IMG/VR virus record: IMGVR_UViG_3300020193_000007
Coordinates: 1 to 64,000 of that record
DNA from: a virus
DNA length: 64,000 nucleotides
Reading direction: 5' to 3' (one strand)
Shown: positions 1-7,047 of the stretch, one piece after another
How positions within the stretch are numbered: the stretch's first letter is position 1
Layout: the number at the start of each line of letters is the position of its first letter
Made by a program: the position numbers and the translations under genes
The notes under the pieces: model-generated
Databases searched by the model: none
What the model saw: the letters and a program-made list of their open reading frames with translations, nothing else
Told to the model about the DNA's origin: nothing

Positions 1-572
1 CATTGATGTTAAAATTGGTTTGACGAAGTTGTTTTTTGCCATGTATTCTGCCACTGCCGCAGGAGGATTATCTCCGTTCGGTGTATCGCAGGTGCCAAGG
101 TTCCTCGGGTACCACTTCCCACGAAAATCCAAACCTGCGAACATTAGCAATAAGCCATTTTAAACGCTTTGGTTCTCCAGCAGTATGAACATCAACGGCC
201 AATCCGACTATTGTGCTGTGACGTACCAGGAGCCGCCAAAGAAGCTAGCTTAGAATCCTTTTTATACCACTTCTTGCCTTCAAAAGTTCTAGTAGAATTA
301 CCGTTCGGAACATTTGTGTAACGCTGCTTAAAGGCTGTAAGCTGTGATTCATAAGTGCGGTATGTATCGCCAGCCGAAACCGGCTTTAGCTCGATACCGT
401 CTGCTTTTGCTGCCTCAACCATTGCGCCCCACGCAGCTGCGGCAAGCCAATGAAGCTTACCGCCGCCAGCTGCTGGACGCAAAAGAGATTCTGGAAGCTT
501 ACCGGGAGCAACACCCTTAAGATCAACTGGTTGCTTAACCGGAACTACGATGTCCCATTCTACTTTTGGCAT
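1..572 (-). CDS. Endolysin, M15 family D-Ala-D-Ala carboxypeptidase-like, C-terminus cut by window edge, two CGGN sites
   Basis: This is a peptidoglycan endopeptidase of the VanY/M15 type, the likely lysis enzyme. The zero frame starts at 572 and would end after SQHNSRIGR. Reading CGGA at 203-206 as one codon gives SQHNS-G-LAVDVH, an exact match to the M15 zinc motif SxHxxGxAxD, followed by RFGFSWEVVPEEPWHLRY, which carries the second zinc-ligand region (WH). A second in-frame CGGA at 73-76 would otherwise lead to a stop two codons later; read as four bases it continues as G-DNPPAAVAEYMAK and stays open to base 1. The 190 residues seen are the catalytic domain; a wall-binding domain may follow outside the window. 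It lies downstream of a cluster of tiny basic genes. The family call is strong; the four-base reading is inferred. Confidence 0.9.
73..76 (-). other. CGGA four-base codon site 2 (endolysin residue 166)
   Basis: In-frame CGG after GAA. Zero frame stops two codons on (AGA TAA). The shift gives WHLRYTE-G-DNPPAAV, which looks like the usual continuation after the HxRY motif in phage M15 enzymes. Confidence 0.85.
203..206 (-). other. CGGA four-base codon site 1 (endolysin residue 123)
   Basis: In-frame CGG after AGT. A +1 shift here restores the M15 motif, placing Gly at the invariant G of SxHxxGxAxD. Confidence 0.9.
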
Positions 573-603
573 ATTGCGACTTCCTATCTACCAGAACTAT
601 GAA

Positions 604-747
604 TTACTTCTTCTTTTTCTTCTTTAGAATAGCTGCCCTAATGAATGGAAGAAGTTTCTTTTGACCGGCCGTTAAACCAGCTTCACTTTTCTTTGCTCCA
701 TTTTTAGCTGCGGCTTTCTTTGGTGCCATTTTCTTTTTTGCGGCCAT
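604..747 (-). CDS. Tiny lysine/alanine-rich basic protein (47 aa)
   Basis: Starts MAAKKKMAPKKAAAKNGAKK and ends in a run of six lysines. The composition, Lys plus Ala with a short hydrophobic patch LLPFIRAAIL, suggests a nucleic-acid-binding or histone-tail-like peptide. I recognise no named family. It sits between the endolysin and another basic mini-gene, with which it nearly overlaps (start 747, neighbour's stop 750). Coding is supported by tight packing and the run of similar small genes. Confidence 0.7.
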   Translation of the reverse strand: MAAKKKMAPKKAAAKNGAKKSEAGLTAGQKKLLPFIRAAILKKKKKK

Positions 748-749
748 GA

Positions 750-875
750 TTAGTATCCCATCTTTTTCTTGGATGATTTCTTTGTCATTTTCTTACCTGT
801 CTTTTTCGCATATGCTTTAGCTTTCTTTTCGCCAGCCTTTGTATATGCAAATGATTTATTTCCTACTTTTGGCAT
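750..875 (-). CDS. Tiny lysine-rich protein of the MPKVGNKxFxYT type (41 aa)
   Basis: Starts MPKVGNKSFAYTKAGEKKAK. I recall proteins with this opening as common tiny basic proteins of many phages, of unknown role. AAGGAG lies seven bases before the ATG and overlaps the end of the upstream gene. About 40 percent of residues are Lys or Arg, and there is no membrane segment. DNA compaction or packaging is conceivable but not shown by the sequence. Confidence 0.75.
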   Translation of the reverse strand: MPKVGNKSFAYTKAGEKKAKAYAKKTGKKMTKKSSKKKMGY

Positions 876-1004
876 TTATTTCTCCTTGTTGTTATTTCTT
901 TTTTTGTATTTACTTTTCTTTTTTTGCCCTTGCTCAGGTTGTTCTGTTTTTTGTTCAGGTTGTTCCGTTTTTATTTTTTGAGGTGTTTTCACATACCTAG
1001 ACAT
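876..1004 (-). CDS. Small charged protein with Gln-Pro-Glu repeats (42 aa)
   Basis: Starts MSRYVKTPQKIKTEQPEQKT, contains a repeated EQPEQ unit and ends in a basic tail. A TATAAT box (plus-strand 1012-1017) ends only seven bases before this ATG, so the message may be leaderless; an in-frame ATG at 1013 overlaps the box and is less likely. Its stop abuts the next ATG (TAAATG). No family recognised. A disordered protein by composition. Confidence 0.65.
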   Translation of the reverse strand: MSRYVKTPQKIKTEQPEQKTEQPEQGQKKKSKYKKRNNNKEK

Positions 1005-1022
1005 AGTAACCATTATACCTTA

Positions 1023-1154
1023 TTAACAATCCCATTTTCTTAACACCAAAGCCTTACGAGTGGGCCTGCTGTTTTTGTCTTTCATCGGACCGGGCATGCC
1101 GCCCTTGGGGTTCTTTCCTTCTTTGCGTCGCCATACTGCAGACTTTTTAGCCAC
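1023..1154 (-). CDS. Small basic protein resembling DUF6321 (43 aa)
   Basis: GTG start preceded by AAGGAG with good spacing. The N-terminus, AKKSAVWRRKEGKNPKGG followed by MPGPMKDKNSRPTR, resembles from memory the DUF6321 proteins of cyanophages and actinophages, which share the KSAxWxRKEGKNPxGG pattern. This copy is much shorter than that family. Function unknown. It overlaps the end of the upstream gene by eight bases, so the two are translationally coupled. Confidence 0.75.
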   Translation of the reverse strand: MAKKSAVWRRKEGKNPKGGMPGPMKDKNSRPTRKALVLRKWDC

Positions 1155-1281
1155 GACGTTTCTCCTTTTTAATTCTTTTTATTTTTTTCTTAGTTTTTTT
1201 CTGCGAAGATTCAATTCCTTTAGTGGAATTATTTGTACCCATCCTTGGTCCACTTATGTAAATGGATTTTTGAATGTTCAT
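1147..1281 (-). CDS. Small basic protein (44 aa)
   Basis: Starts MNIQKSIYISGPRMGTNNST; the second half is a Lys/Arg-rich helix-forming tail (KKTKKKIKRIKKEKRRG). The start overlaps the stop of the upstream mini-gene in a TAATG junction, and the 3' end overlaps the next gene. No family recognised. Confidence 0.55.
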   Translation of the reverse strand: MNIQKSIYISGPRMGTNNSTKGIESSQKKTKKKIKRIKKEKRRG

Positions 1282-1367
1282 TATTCTTTTCTCTTATCAA
1301 GCTTTTCTAAGAAATCGAAAACAGCAAGCCAGACAGACCAAACTAATGTCCAGAATCTATCGAGCAT
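1281..1367 (-). CDS. Possible membrane mini-protein (28 aa)
   Basis: MLDRFWTLVWSVWLAVFDFL followed by EKLDKRKE: one Trp-rich hydrophobic helix with a charged C-terminus. Placement beside lysis functions makes a holin-like or membrane-associated role imaginable, but it is far shorter than usual holins. Coding is supported mainly by the TAATG junction with the next gene. Confidence 0.45.
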   Translation of the reverse strand: MLDRFWTLVWSVWLAVFDFLEKLDKRKE

Positions 1368-1374
1368 GTGAAAT

Positions 1375-1671
1375 TTAGGCTACTTGGCTATCGCCGCCGC
1401 CACCGCCGCTCTTCTTGCTGCTTGGCTTCTTCTTACTTGGGGTTGTACCGCTTTTTGCGGGGCGTCCCTTTTTCTTTATCTCATTCACAGCCTTGACAAC
1501 TTCCTGATGAATTTCTTTTTCAGCGTTGTCCACAATCTTTACAACCTCATCGGCTTTAGCGAGTAGATCTTTGATTGCCGCATCTTGAGCTTTAGCTGCG
1601 ATTGGATTGCTCTGCTTTGGAACGGAATTTAATAGCAATTTCTTTAATTTTTCTACTAACTTTTTAAACAT
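1375..1671 (-). CDS. Lys/Ala-rich protein with AT-hook-like GRP motif (98 aa)
   Basis: Starts MFKKLVEKLKKLLLNSVPKQ. An amphipathic helical first half (KDLLAKADEVVKIVDNAEKE) is followed by KKKGRPAKSGTTPSKKKPSS, which contains a GRP core flanked by basic residues as in AT-hooks, and then a Gly-rich end. A minor-groove DNA-binding or nucleoid-like role is plausible but inferred. A GAGAGG ribosome site precedes the ATG and a sigma-70-like promoter lies upstream (1704-1732). It heads the small basic gene cluster. Confidence 0.7.
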   Translation of the reverse strand: MFKKLVEKLKKLLLNSVPKQSNPIAAKAQDAAIKDLLAKADEVVKIVDNAEKEIHQEVVKAVNEIKKKGRPAKSGTTPSKKKPSSKKSGGGGGDSQVA

Positions 1672-1703
1672 TTTAACCTCTCGTTTGGACTTATGTGAAC
1701 TAC

Positions 1704-1732
1704 ATTATACCTGTATAATAGTAACTAATCAA
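1704..1732 (-). promoter_or_regulatory. Sigma-70-like promoter TTGATT-17-TATAAT
   Basis: On the minus strand a TATAAT box (1704-1709) is spaced 17 bp from TTGATT (1727-1732), in the short gap upstream of the gene at 1375-1671. It would drive the basic mini-gene and endolysin cluster. Confidence 0.6.
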
Positions 1733-1741
1733 ATTTTAAAC

Positions 1742-2062
1742 TTACTTTGTTTGTTGAGACTCTTTAATAAGGGTATATCTTTCTCCTGTTTCTTTTGAAA
1801 CCAGAGAAAACCCATATGCCGCGGCTTCTCTAACTGCTTCCGCAAAAACTTCTTTGTCTTGCGGATTGATGTTATTTAGTGGTATTGTTATACCAGCATA
1901 AACATCGACATTTTCAAAGTTTCCAATATTAATTTTTCTGTTAACACCACATATAAAAATTGGGTCGCTAGACAGGCTTATCTCTCCAGCTAAGGAAGAG
2001 ACCACTTGATCTATTGGCGAACCAGATGATTCTTCGTGTGCATTTTTGGTTATTTTAGGCAT
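1742..2062 (-). CDS. Hypothetical phage protein (106 aa)
   Basis: Starts MPKITKNAHEESSGSPIDQV. A segment NRKINIGNFENVDVYAGITI reads like a beta-rich motif I associate with small conserved phage proteins of unknown role, followed by a helical KEVFAEAVREAAAYGF stretch. It overlaps the dNMP kinase gene by eight bases. I do not recognise a named family. Confidence 0.6.
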   Translation of the reverse strand: MPKITKNAHEESSGSPIDQVVSSLAGEISLSSDPIFICGVNRKINIGNFENVDVYAGITIPLNNINPQDKEVFAEAVREAAAYGFSLVSKETGERYTLIKESQQTK

Positions 2063-2894
2063 TTGTTTCCTCCAGTATATTTTGAATTATTTGGATTGTT
2101 GCCAAAGTTTGTTGCTCTAGGGTCATATCCTCTGTGATTATAGCACAGGTGCTAATATTTTTGACATTATCTATTTGATTTTCGGATGGGTGAGAGCTGT
2201 GCTCTTCGGACATGAGCTGGCCATCTCTTTTGAGCAGTCTTAAATTTAAAGTTTCTTGAGACGCTTCAAAACAAATAACAATTCCATTTGGCTGCTTCAG
2301 TATTGATTCAGCTTCATTAAAATATCTAACATCCGACACAATCATGCAGAAGGGATTAATATATTCTTCTGGAATATCGTTCATAGACTTTTGGTATTCT
2401 CTGTATGATCTAACAGATTTCATGATTGCCCATTCGGCAAAAACATTGGGTCTATGTGCCCTACAGACATCTCCCGCTTTTTGCAAAAAGGTTCTTGGCT
2501 TTACATCCCCTAGGTCTATGGGCATTGACTCTATCTCTTGAACCATTTTGACCAAGTCTGGGTAATCGGGCACCAAACCGATTGACGAACCCCCATATAG
2601 CTCATATAGAACCTCATGCAGAGCGTACATTTTTCTGGACTTTGAATTTATTCCAAGTATGCTTTTCTTTATGGAAGCCATTTCATATAGCGGAAGTGCG
2701 TAAAAAATATGATCCCACTTAATTCCACTTCTTTGCGTTTCAATTGCACCCTTGGGAACTACCTGTTCGGCAACACTTGTTTTTCCACTGCCTGCCTTAC
2801 CGGCTAAACCCAATATGATTGGCTGATCTTTTACAAAAGTATTTTTTCTATTTACCATGTGTATTGAGTGGCTATCGGTTTCCATAAGTTTCAT
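2055..2894 (-). CDS. Deoxynucleoside monophosphate kinase-like P-loop protein
   Basis: A P-loop near residues 29-40 (GLAGKAGSGKTS) and the layout of phage dNMP kinases: IKWDHIFYALPLYEMAS, then PRTFLQKAGDVCR (the substrate-binding type region), then IVSDVRYFNEAESI and a late SHPSENQID segment. Such enzymes phosphorylate dNMPs to dNDPs for phage DNA synthesis. Length (279 aa) is normal. It fits with ThyX and RNR in this window. A TATACT box lies 10 bases before the ATG at 2894; a second in-frame ATG is three codons on. An AAA-type ATPase is a less likely alternative. Confidence 0.75.
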   Translation of the reverse strand: MKLMETDSHSIHMVNRKNTFVKDQPIILGLAGKAGSGKTSVAEQVVPKGAIETQRSGIKWDHIFYALPLYEMASIKKSILGINSKSRKMYALHEVLYELYGGSSIGLVPDYPDLVKMVQEIESMPIDLGDVKPRTFLQKAGDVCRAHRPNVFAEWAIMKSVRSYREYQKSMNDIPEEYINPFCMIVSDVRYFNEAESILKQPNGIVICFEASQETLNLRLLKRDGQLMSEEHSSHPSENQIDNVKNISTCAIITEDMTLEQQTLATIQIIQNILEETNA

Positions 2895-2923
2895 AAGTTC
2901 CTATAGTATATCAGGCTTTATTG

Positions 2924-3343
2924 TCAATTGCTTTTTATTTCTAAGTGATCTAAAAATTGATTTGACAATTTATCTGGTTCCCATACTAATTTTCTTGGCA
3001 CCTGAATAAGTCTAAATCTATACTCAGATTTTATTTCCTCTACCGTCATCAACAGTGGTATAAGGGCTTGATTTTTGCATCTCCATTTACCATTTACTTG
3101 ATTAGCAACAACTGCAGAGTCAGTATAAATAATTGGATCGATAAAATCTGACATAGAGCATATGAGTAGGCCGGTTATAACCGCCTCATACTCCGCTTCA
3201 TTATTGGTTCTCCTGCCAAGACCTCGAGCAAATTGTACCACTTTCTTTTTATTTTTATAAACAACTGCAGCGCACGCAGATTCGCCATACTTTTTTTGAC
3301 CCTGCCCCCTTGAGGCACCATCGCAAAAAACTTCAATATTCAT
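2924..3343 (-). CDS. Ribonuclease H-like protein
   Basis: RNase HI-type fold: N-terminal IEVFCDGASRG (first Asp), NNEAEYEAVITGL (Glu), IYTDSAVVANQVNGKW (second Asp) and a C-terminal VPRKLVWEPDKLSNQFLD in place of the usual xxNxxAD. It would cut RNA in RNA:DNA hybrids such as primers. ATG at 3343 overlaps the upstream stop (TGATG); a TTG one codon earlier is less likely. 139 aa is typical of a single-domain RNase HI. Confidence 0.85.
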   Translation of the reverse strand: MNIEVFCDGASRGQGQKKYGESACAAVVYKNKKKVVQFARGLGRRTNNEAEYEAVITGLLICSMSDFIDPIIYTDSAVVANQVNGKWRCKNQALIPLLMTVEEIKSEYRFRLIQVPRKLVWEPDKLSNQFLDHLEIKSN

Positions 3344-3555
3344 CAATCAACCTTAACGCCAAACAAAATACCCAACTGATTTGCTCTGTTTTTAATTCTT
3401 TGCTGTTGACTTTTTGTTGAGGCGATATAAGTGGTAGCCAACGAATATCTTTCTCCCTTATATTCAACTTGAACTGGAAAATCTAATTCTTCTCTTTTGG
3501 AAGAATAAAATTCTTTCGAATTAGAAGAAACAGATTTGTAATGACCTATATACAT
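3343..3555 (-). CDS. Hypothetical protein (70 aa)
   Basis: Starts MYIGHYKSVSSNSKEFYSSK. Ends in a basic helix (KSQQQRIKNRANQLGIL). No family recognised. AAAGGAT precedes the ATG; the TATAAT in the same place could be a promoter box but directly abuts the start. Coupled to the RNase H gene by a one-base overlap. Confidence 0.55.
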   Translation of the reverse strand: MYIGHYKSVSSNSKEFYSSKREELDFPVQVEYKGERYSLATTYIASTKSQQQRIKNRANQLGILFGVKVD

Positions 3556-3567
3556 ATTATATCCTTT

Positions 3568-4083
3568 CTAAAAAGTTGAAAAATCGCTCTCTGAGAAGAA
3601 GCCTTTTTCCCCTCTTGCTGCAGCAACCTGCATGGATTGAACCTTGTCCATAAGCTTTCTCGCAGATTCCGACGAGATTCTTGCCGCAAGCTCCATTGAT
3701 TCTGCCAACTGAACAACCGCTTCAACTGCCGATAAAGCCATGTATTGTTCGTCAGCTGCAGCTGCCGCAGCAGCTTCTCTTTCCGCCTCGTTCTTACCCA
3801 CTCTATTGGCCTTATATATTCTCTTGTATTGAGCTTCTAATAACTTATATTGTGCTCTAGCAATTCCGGCGAATCGAGCTGCTCTTCCATATACGTTTGA
3901 AGATCTTGCAACTAACGAGGCAATATCAGAAATGGTGAGATCAATATAGTTGGTGTCCGGTATTTCAACGTAATATTTTTCAGTCTCTTCCTTGGAAGAA
4001 AATGCCTGTAGCAGTTCCTCTAGTTGAGGATTTAAAAATTCACTTAATTTATTTAGGATTTCTTTTGCGGGTAGTTGAGTCAT
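3568..4083 (-). CDS. Helical protein, possibly UvsY-like recombination accessory
   Basis: 171 aa, strongly helical and Ala/Glu-rich. The stretch from IDLTISDIASLVARSSNVYG to AQYKLLEAQYKRIYKANRVG loosely recalls small UvsY-type recombination mediators of phages, but this is weak. An Ala run (seven residues) lies near residue 100. It overlaps the sigma factor gene by 35 bases. Otherwise treat as hypothetical. Confidence 0.5.
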   Translation of the reverse strand: MTQLPAKEILNKLSEFLNPQLEELLQAFSSKEETEKYYVEIPDTNYIDLTISDIASLVARSSNVYGRAARFAGIARAQYKLLEAQYKRIYKANRVGKNEAEREAAAAAAADEQYMALSAVEAVVQLAESMELAARISSESARKLMDKVQSMQVAAARGEKGFFSESDFSTF

Positions 4084-4961
4084 CTTCCTCTTCTTCTTCC
4101 TTTTCTAGTCCTGATATTAGTAAATATTCTTCCATTCCATCTGCCTTCAGTATATCCTTCAATTTGTCTTTTACCTTAGATATGTGTTCTCTCACCGTAT
4201 TCGGATGTTCGGTGATCTTCAAGGCTATTTCAGATGACCTTTTCTTATCTATATATTTCCATTTAATCAACTGCCTCTCCTGAACAGAAAGTCTATCAAA
4301 TGGCGGATTGATATCAACACCCAGCACCCACAATTCATCAACATCAATAGAAAATAAAATATCATTTGTTGCGTACTGCTTAGTATCTACATAGGATCCA
4401 TTTTTCATAATTTCTTGCTCAGAAGAATCTCCTGGTATATCATCTTGAGTAATCAGGGGAAAAGATTTTCTTCCTAATTGATCTATCAAAAATGTATCTA
4501 CATTCTTTTTCAATAAATACAAAAAATAACTATATAGAAAAGCGCTAAATGGTATGGGGCCCTTTTCGGAATCCCTTCTTTCATATCTATTTACGCACTG
4601 AAAAAATGTTAGCCTTACAGTTTGCTGCACATCCTCTTCGGTGCAATATCTTTTTACCATGTAAAGTATGCCGCCGGATACACTCATTAACGTGTTTGTA
4701 TCCAGCTTGGTTTAATTTATTTTTCATCAACGCAAACCTTACGTAAGTATCCTTGACGAACAGCGACATGAATCTTCTAATATCATAATCTGAATAACTA
4801 TATTTGCCAACAAACAACATTGTAACATATTTAGTCAAAAAATTACTAAATACTTTCAAAAGCTCTTCCTGAGCTTTCGTGTTACCCTTTTTAGCTTTTA
4901 CTATTAGGGCTTGCATTTCATGCTCTTCAAGAGTGTAGTATTGTTCCTTATAAGCGGCCAT
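4049..4961 (-). CDS. RNA polymerase sigma factor, one CGGN site
   Basis: The N-terminal part looks like sigma region 2 (AKKGNTKAQEELLKVFSNFL, then a basic segment). The C-terminal part looks like region 4 (DRLSVQERQLIKWKYIDKK, SSEIALKITEHPNTVREHIS), a helix-turn-helix for the -35 element. The two halves are in different frames. Joining at the in-frame CGGC (4673-4676, tandem CGGCGG) gives ECI-G-GILYMVKRYC and one 303-residue protein; without the shift the frame runs into an unrelated sequence and a stop at 4587. Phage sigma factors of this kind redirect host RNA polymerase to middle or late promoters. The gene starts at 4961, one base after the stop of the nuclease gene. Confidence 0.8.
4673..4676 (-). 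other. CGGC four-base codon site 3 (sigma factor residue 96)
   Basis: In-frame CGG after ATC, in a tandem CGGCGG. Reading only the first CGG as CGGC puts the second out of frame and yields Gly-Gly. Confidence 0.85.
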
Positions 4962-5510
4962 TTATTTTCCTTCCCATATAAATATTCTGTCCGCAAAAAA
5001 AGATCTGATATCCTCATAAAATAAAACTTTTTTTATTTGCATATCTTTTGCAAACTCTAACGCATCCGAAGAGTATTTGCTTATAACAAAAATCAATTTA
5101 TCAAACTCTTGCGGATAATATTTTTTAAATCTTTTTATTTTTAATTTACTTTTATCATCCAAATAACCTTTTATCTCCATCCACTCTTTGGTGGATATTA
5201 AAAAGAAATCTGGAGTATATGATTTAGTTCCTCTTTTAATTGGAAAAGAAAAAACTTTTGGTTCAAACTCAAACTTTATCTTATACAAGTTCATTATTCT
5301 AGCGGTATTTGCTTCCCAATTTGACCTCATATTAAGATTAAGATCTTTTCTGAAGCCTGATTTCGTATGTCTATAAACATTACCCCTTCCGCCTTTTGGC
5401 GGTATAATGTCTTCATGATTTTGAATCAAATTTTTGTCAATGACCTTTGGATGACCCTTAAGTCTAGATCTTTCTAGGAAAAAATTTTCTGGAGTTGTTT
5501 TTTCTGCCAT
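4962..5510 (-). CDS. PD-(D/E)XK endonuclease, TnsA-like core
   Basis: The core reads NMRSNWEANTARIMNLYKIK, then a conserved YTPDF followed by WMEIKGYLDDKSKLKIKRF. E (SNWEAN), D (TPDF) and ExK (MEIKG) form the PD-(D/E)XK active site seen in TnsA-like and phage homing or recombination nucleases. Length 182 aa. The N-terminus is basic (SRLKGHPKVIDKN). Located just downstream of a promoter and upstream of the sigma factor. Role (repair, resolution or host DNA degradation) is not determined. Confidence 0.75.
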   Translation of the reverse strand: MAEKTTPENFFLERSRLKGHPKVIDKNLIQNHEDIIPPKGGRGNVYRHTKSGFRKDLNLNMRSNWEANTARIMNLYKIKFEFEPKVFSFPIKRGTKSYTPDFFLISTKEWMEIKGYLDDKSKLKIKRFKKYYPQEFDKLIFVISKYSSDALEFAKDMQIKKVLFYEDIRSFFADRIFIWEGK

Positions 5511-5544
5511 ACTACTGATATCCTCTATGTGTCAATACAGATAT

Positions 5545-5573
5545 ATTATACTTTATATTCAATAACAATTCAA
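5545..5573 (-). promoter_or_regulatory. Sigma-70-like promoter TTGAAT-17-TATAAT
   Basis: On the minus strand TATAAT (5545-5550) follows TTGAAT (5568-5573) by 17 bp, upstream of the nuclease and sigma factor genes. It shares an AT-rich divergent region with the plus-strand gene at 5599, whose own promoter (perhaps TGTCAA-18-TATATT ending at 5559) is less clear. Confidence 0.6.
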
Positions 5574-5598
5574 ATAACAAACCATTAAGGAGAATAAC

Positions 5599-5769
5599 AT
5601 GTCAGTTACAAACACCATCATCAAGAGCGTGAAGGACACGATCAATTCTATGGCAGCTGAGGGTCTTACGGACCTTGGCCTAACCGTAGATGAGGCTGTG
5701 AAGCTCGTTGAAGCACATGATTTTGACATCATCGCTTCAATCGAACAGTATCCCGTAGCTCAATTTTAA
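5599..5769 (+). CDS. Lone plus-strand mini-gene (56 aa)
   Basis: ATG at 5599 with AAGGAG at 5587-5592. It encodes MSVTNTIIKSVKDTINSMAA, continuing EGLTDLGLTVDEAVKLVEAH and ending QYPVAQF. Acidic, helical, soluble; no family recognised. Codons are rich in ATC, AAG, GTG, GAC and ACC, unlike the A/T-ending codons of the neighbours, suggesting high expression or separate origin. A strong terminator follows. It is the only convincing gene on this strand and forms its own transcription unit, as expected for an early host-takeover or anti-defence peptide (inference). Confidence 0.75.
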   Translation: MSVTNTIIKSVKDTINSMAAEGLTDLGLTVDEAVKLVEAHDFDIIASIEQYPVAQF

Positions 5770-5811
5770 TTAAATAATACATATTAGATATAATCTAGGT
5801 AAAACTAGGTG

Positions 5812-5840
5812 CCCAGGGGACAACCCCCTGGGTTTTATTT
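5812..5840 (+). terminator. Intrinsic terminator after plus-strand mini-gene
   Basis: Eight-bp perfect stem CCCAGGGG (5812-5819) / CCCCTGGG (5825-5832), five-base loop, then TTTTATTT. Oriented for the plus strand; the minus-strand side lacks a T run. Confidence 0.85.
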
Positions 5841-5845
5841 TTATA

Positions 5846-6648
5846 TTAAACCCTAGACATCCTTCGTAATCTTGCGGCACCGGTAGCGCAAGCGCCACTC
5901 TTGGCATGATCGCAGAACGAGCATATCCTTTCATTTTTAGTTGGGGTAAAGTTAAAATCATTCATTATTTTTGATATTTTACTAATGAGCAGCGTTTTAA
6001 CATTTTCAATATCTTCATTTGTATATTGATGAGATTTAATTCTCCCACTTCTTAAATAATGTAAAGAAGCTTTTATTTGTTTTCCCGGAAAAGCGGTGTG
6101 TGCGGCGAGGGCATATATTCCCATCTGAAGATTTGTTGAAATATCTTTTTGAGCCACCTCCCTTTTACCAGTTTTATAATCTATGATTTCAACAACTTCA
6201 TCATAAACATCAACTCTATCTATATATCCTAGAATGGAATAATTTCCGATAACAAATCTAAATTCCATTTCTTTATCGTATACATCAAAGGTTCGACCGC
6301 CATACATATCATATAGGTCAACTATAATTTGATCTCCGGCAGAGATTAAGCTTTGATCTATTTGATTGTTGGGATCAAAAGATTTTTTGTGTTCTTCAAA
6401 CTTTTGTTTTAATCCGGTCTAACTCAAGGGGGGTTTCTTTGGATACATTATCTTCCAAGACGGAATGAATTATGTTTCCGCAAAACCGCTGGAGCACTAA
6501 ATTGCTTGGGCTCTTTCTTAATGTAAGAATAAAAGTATTTAGATGGACAAAGTTCGTATGTATCTATCCTTGAATAGCTAAATTCTGTAAGTGTTAATCT
6601 CCTAAACTCGTCTATATCATCAATAGACTTTATGGAAAGATCGCTCAT
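5846..6648 (-). CDS. RecB/Cas4-like PD-(D/E)XK nuclease, two CGGN sites
   Basis: N-terminal SYSRIDTYELCPSKYFYSYI is the Cas4/RecB-family opening with a Cys. The zero frame fails twice: CGGA at 6477-6480 restores APAVL-G-NIIHSVLED (the GxxxHxxLE motif), and CGGA at 6413-6416 restores ELD-G-LKQKFEEHKK. Then come GYIDRVDVYDEVVEIIDYKTG (catalytic D and DxK), QMGIYALAAH, and a C-terminal Cys cluster (CSFCDHAKSGACATG) that could hold an Fe-S cluster. Reconstructed length is 266 aa. It is likely a 5'-3' exonuclease of recombination or DNA end processing. The two sites are 64 nt apart. Confidence 0.88.
6413..6416 (-). other. CGGA four-base codon site 5 (Cas4-like nuclease residue 78)
   Basis: In-frame CGG after GAC. 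Without the shift a TGA follows five codons later; with it the frame reaches the catalytic DYKTG segment. Confidence 0.9.
6477..6480 (-). other. CGGA four-base codon site 4 (Cas4-like nuclease residue 57)
   Basis: In-frame CGG after TTG. The shift restores the family motif GNIIHSVLE with its conserved Gly. Confidence 0.92.
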
Positions 6649-6837
6649 TTATATATGATCTTCATCTTCGCTGTTGAAGAAATTTTCGGAAATAAGATTA
6701 CCCTCTTCGTCATACTCATTGCCGTCTTCGTCAACAATATGGCCGGTATGTATGTTCTTATACTTGCTTTCACCAAATGGAATCCAGCCGCTATCTCCAA
6801 TTTCCATAAAATCACCTTCGCTATATGGCCAAGACAT
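6649..6837 (-). CDS. Acidic small protein (62 aa)
   Basis: Starts MSWPYSEGDFMEIGDSGWIP; ends with a very acidic tail (DEDGNEYDEEGNLISENFF, NSEDEDHI). The ETGN-like DEDGNEYDEEGN stretch resembles phage small acidic proteins of unknown role. The start overlaps the upstream stop and the stop abuts the nuclease start, so it belongs to the same operon. A DNA-mimic role is possible but only from composition. Confidence 0.6.
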   Translation of the reverse strand: MSWPYSEGDFMEIGDSGWIPFGESKYKNIHTGHIVDEDGNEYDEEGNLISENFFNSEDEDHI

Positions 6838-7046
6838 TAGAACTCCTTTATAGATACAACTATATCTTCGATAGATTCTATGTTTAAATAGTAATTAATT
6901 GCGCCATATAAATCACGCAACTCTTGCTGATTTGCATAGAACCCAGCTACTCCACATTGGACAAAAAAAGATTGAGTATCATCACCACAATCGTATTCTA
7001 TAAGAGTCGCATTGCCCAACAAGACTCTTCCTACCTCATTTTTCAT
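6837..7046 (-). CDS. Hypothetical protein (69 aa)
   Basis: Starts MKNEVGRVLLGNATLIEYDC. Contains a motif VAGFYANQQELRDLYGAINYY that suggests a small alpha/beta fold. No family recognised. Packed between operon neighbours with one- to two-base gaps. Confidence 0.6.
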   Translation of the reverse strand: MKNEVGRVLLGNATLIEYDCGDDTQSFFVQCGVAGFYANQQELRDLYGAINYYLNIESIEDIVVSIKEF

Positions 7047-7047
7047 A

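Noticed and set aside
2905-2927. TTGACA and TATACT upstream of the dNMP kinase as a promoter
   Set aside because: The spacing is only 11 bp, too short for a normal sigma-70 promoter, so I did not list it as a feature.
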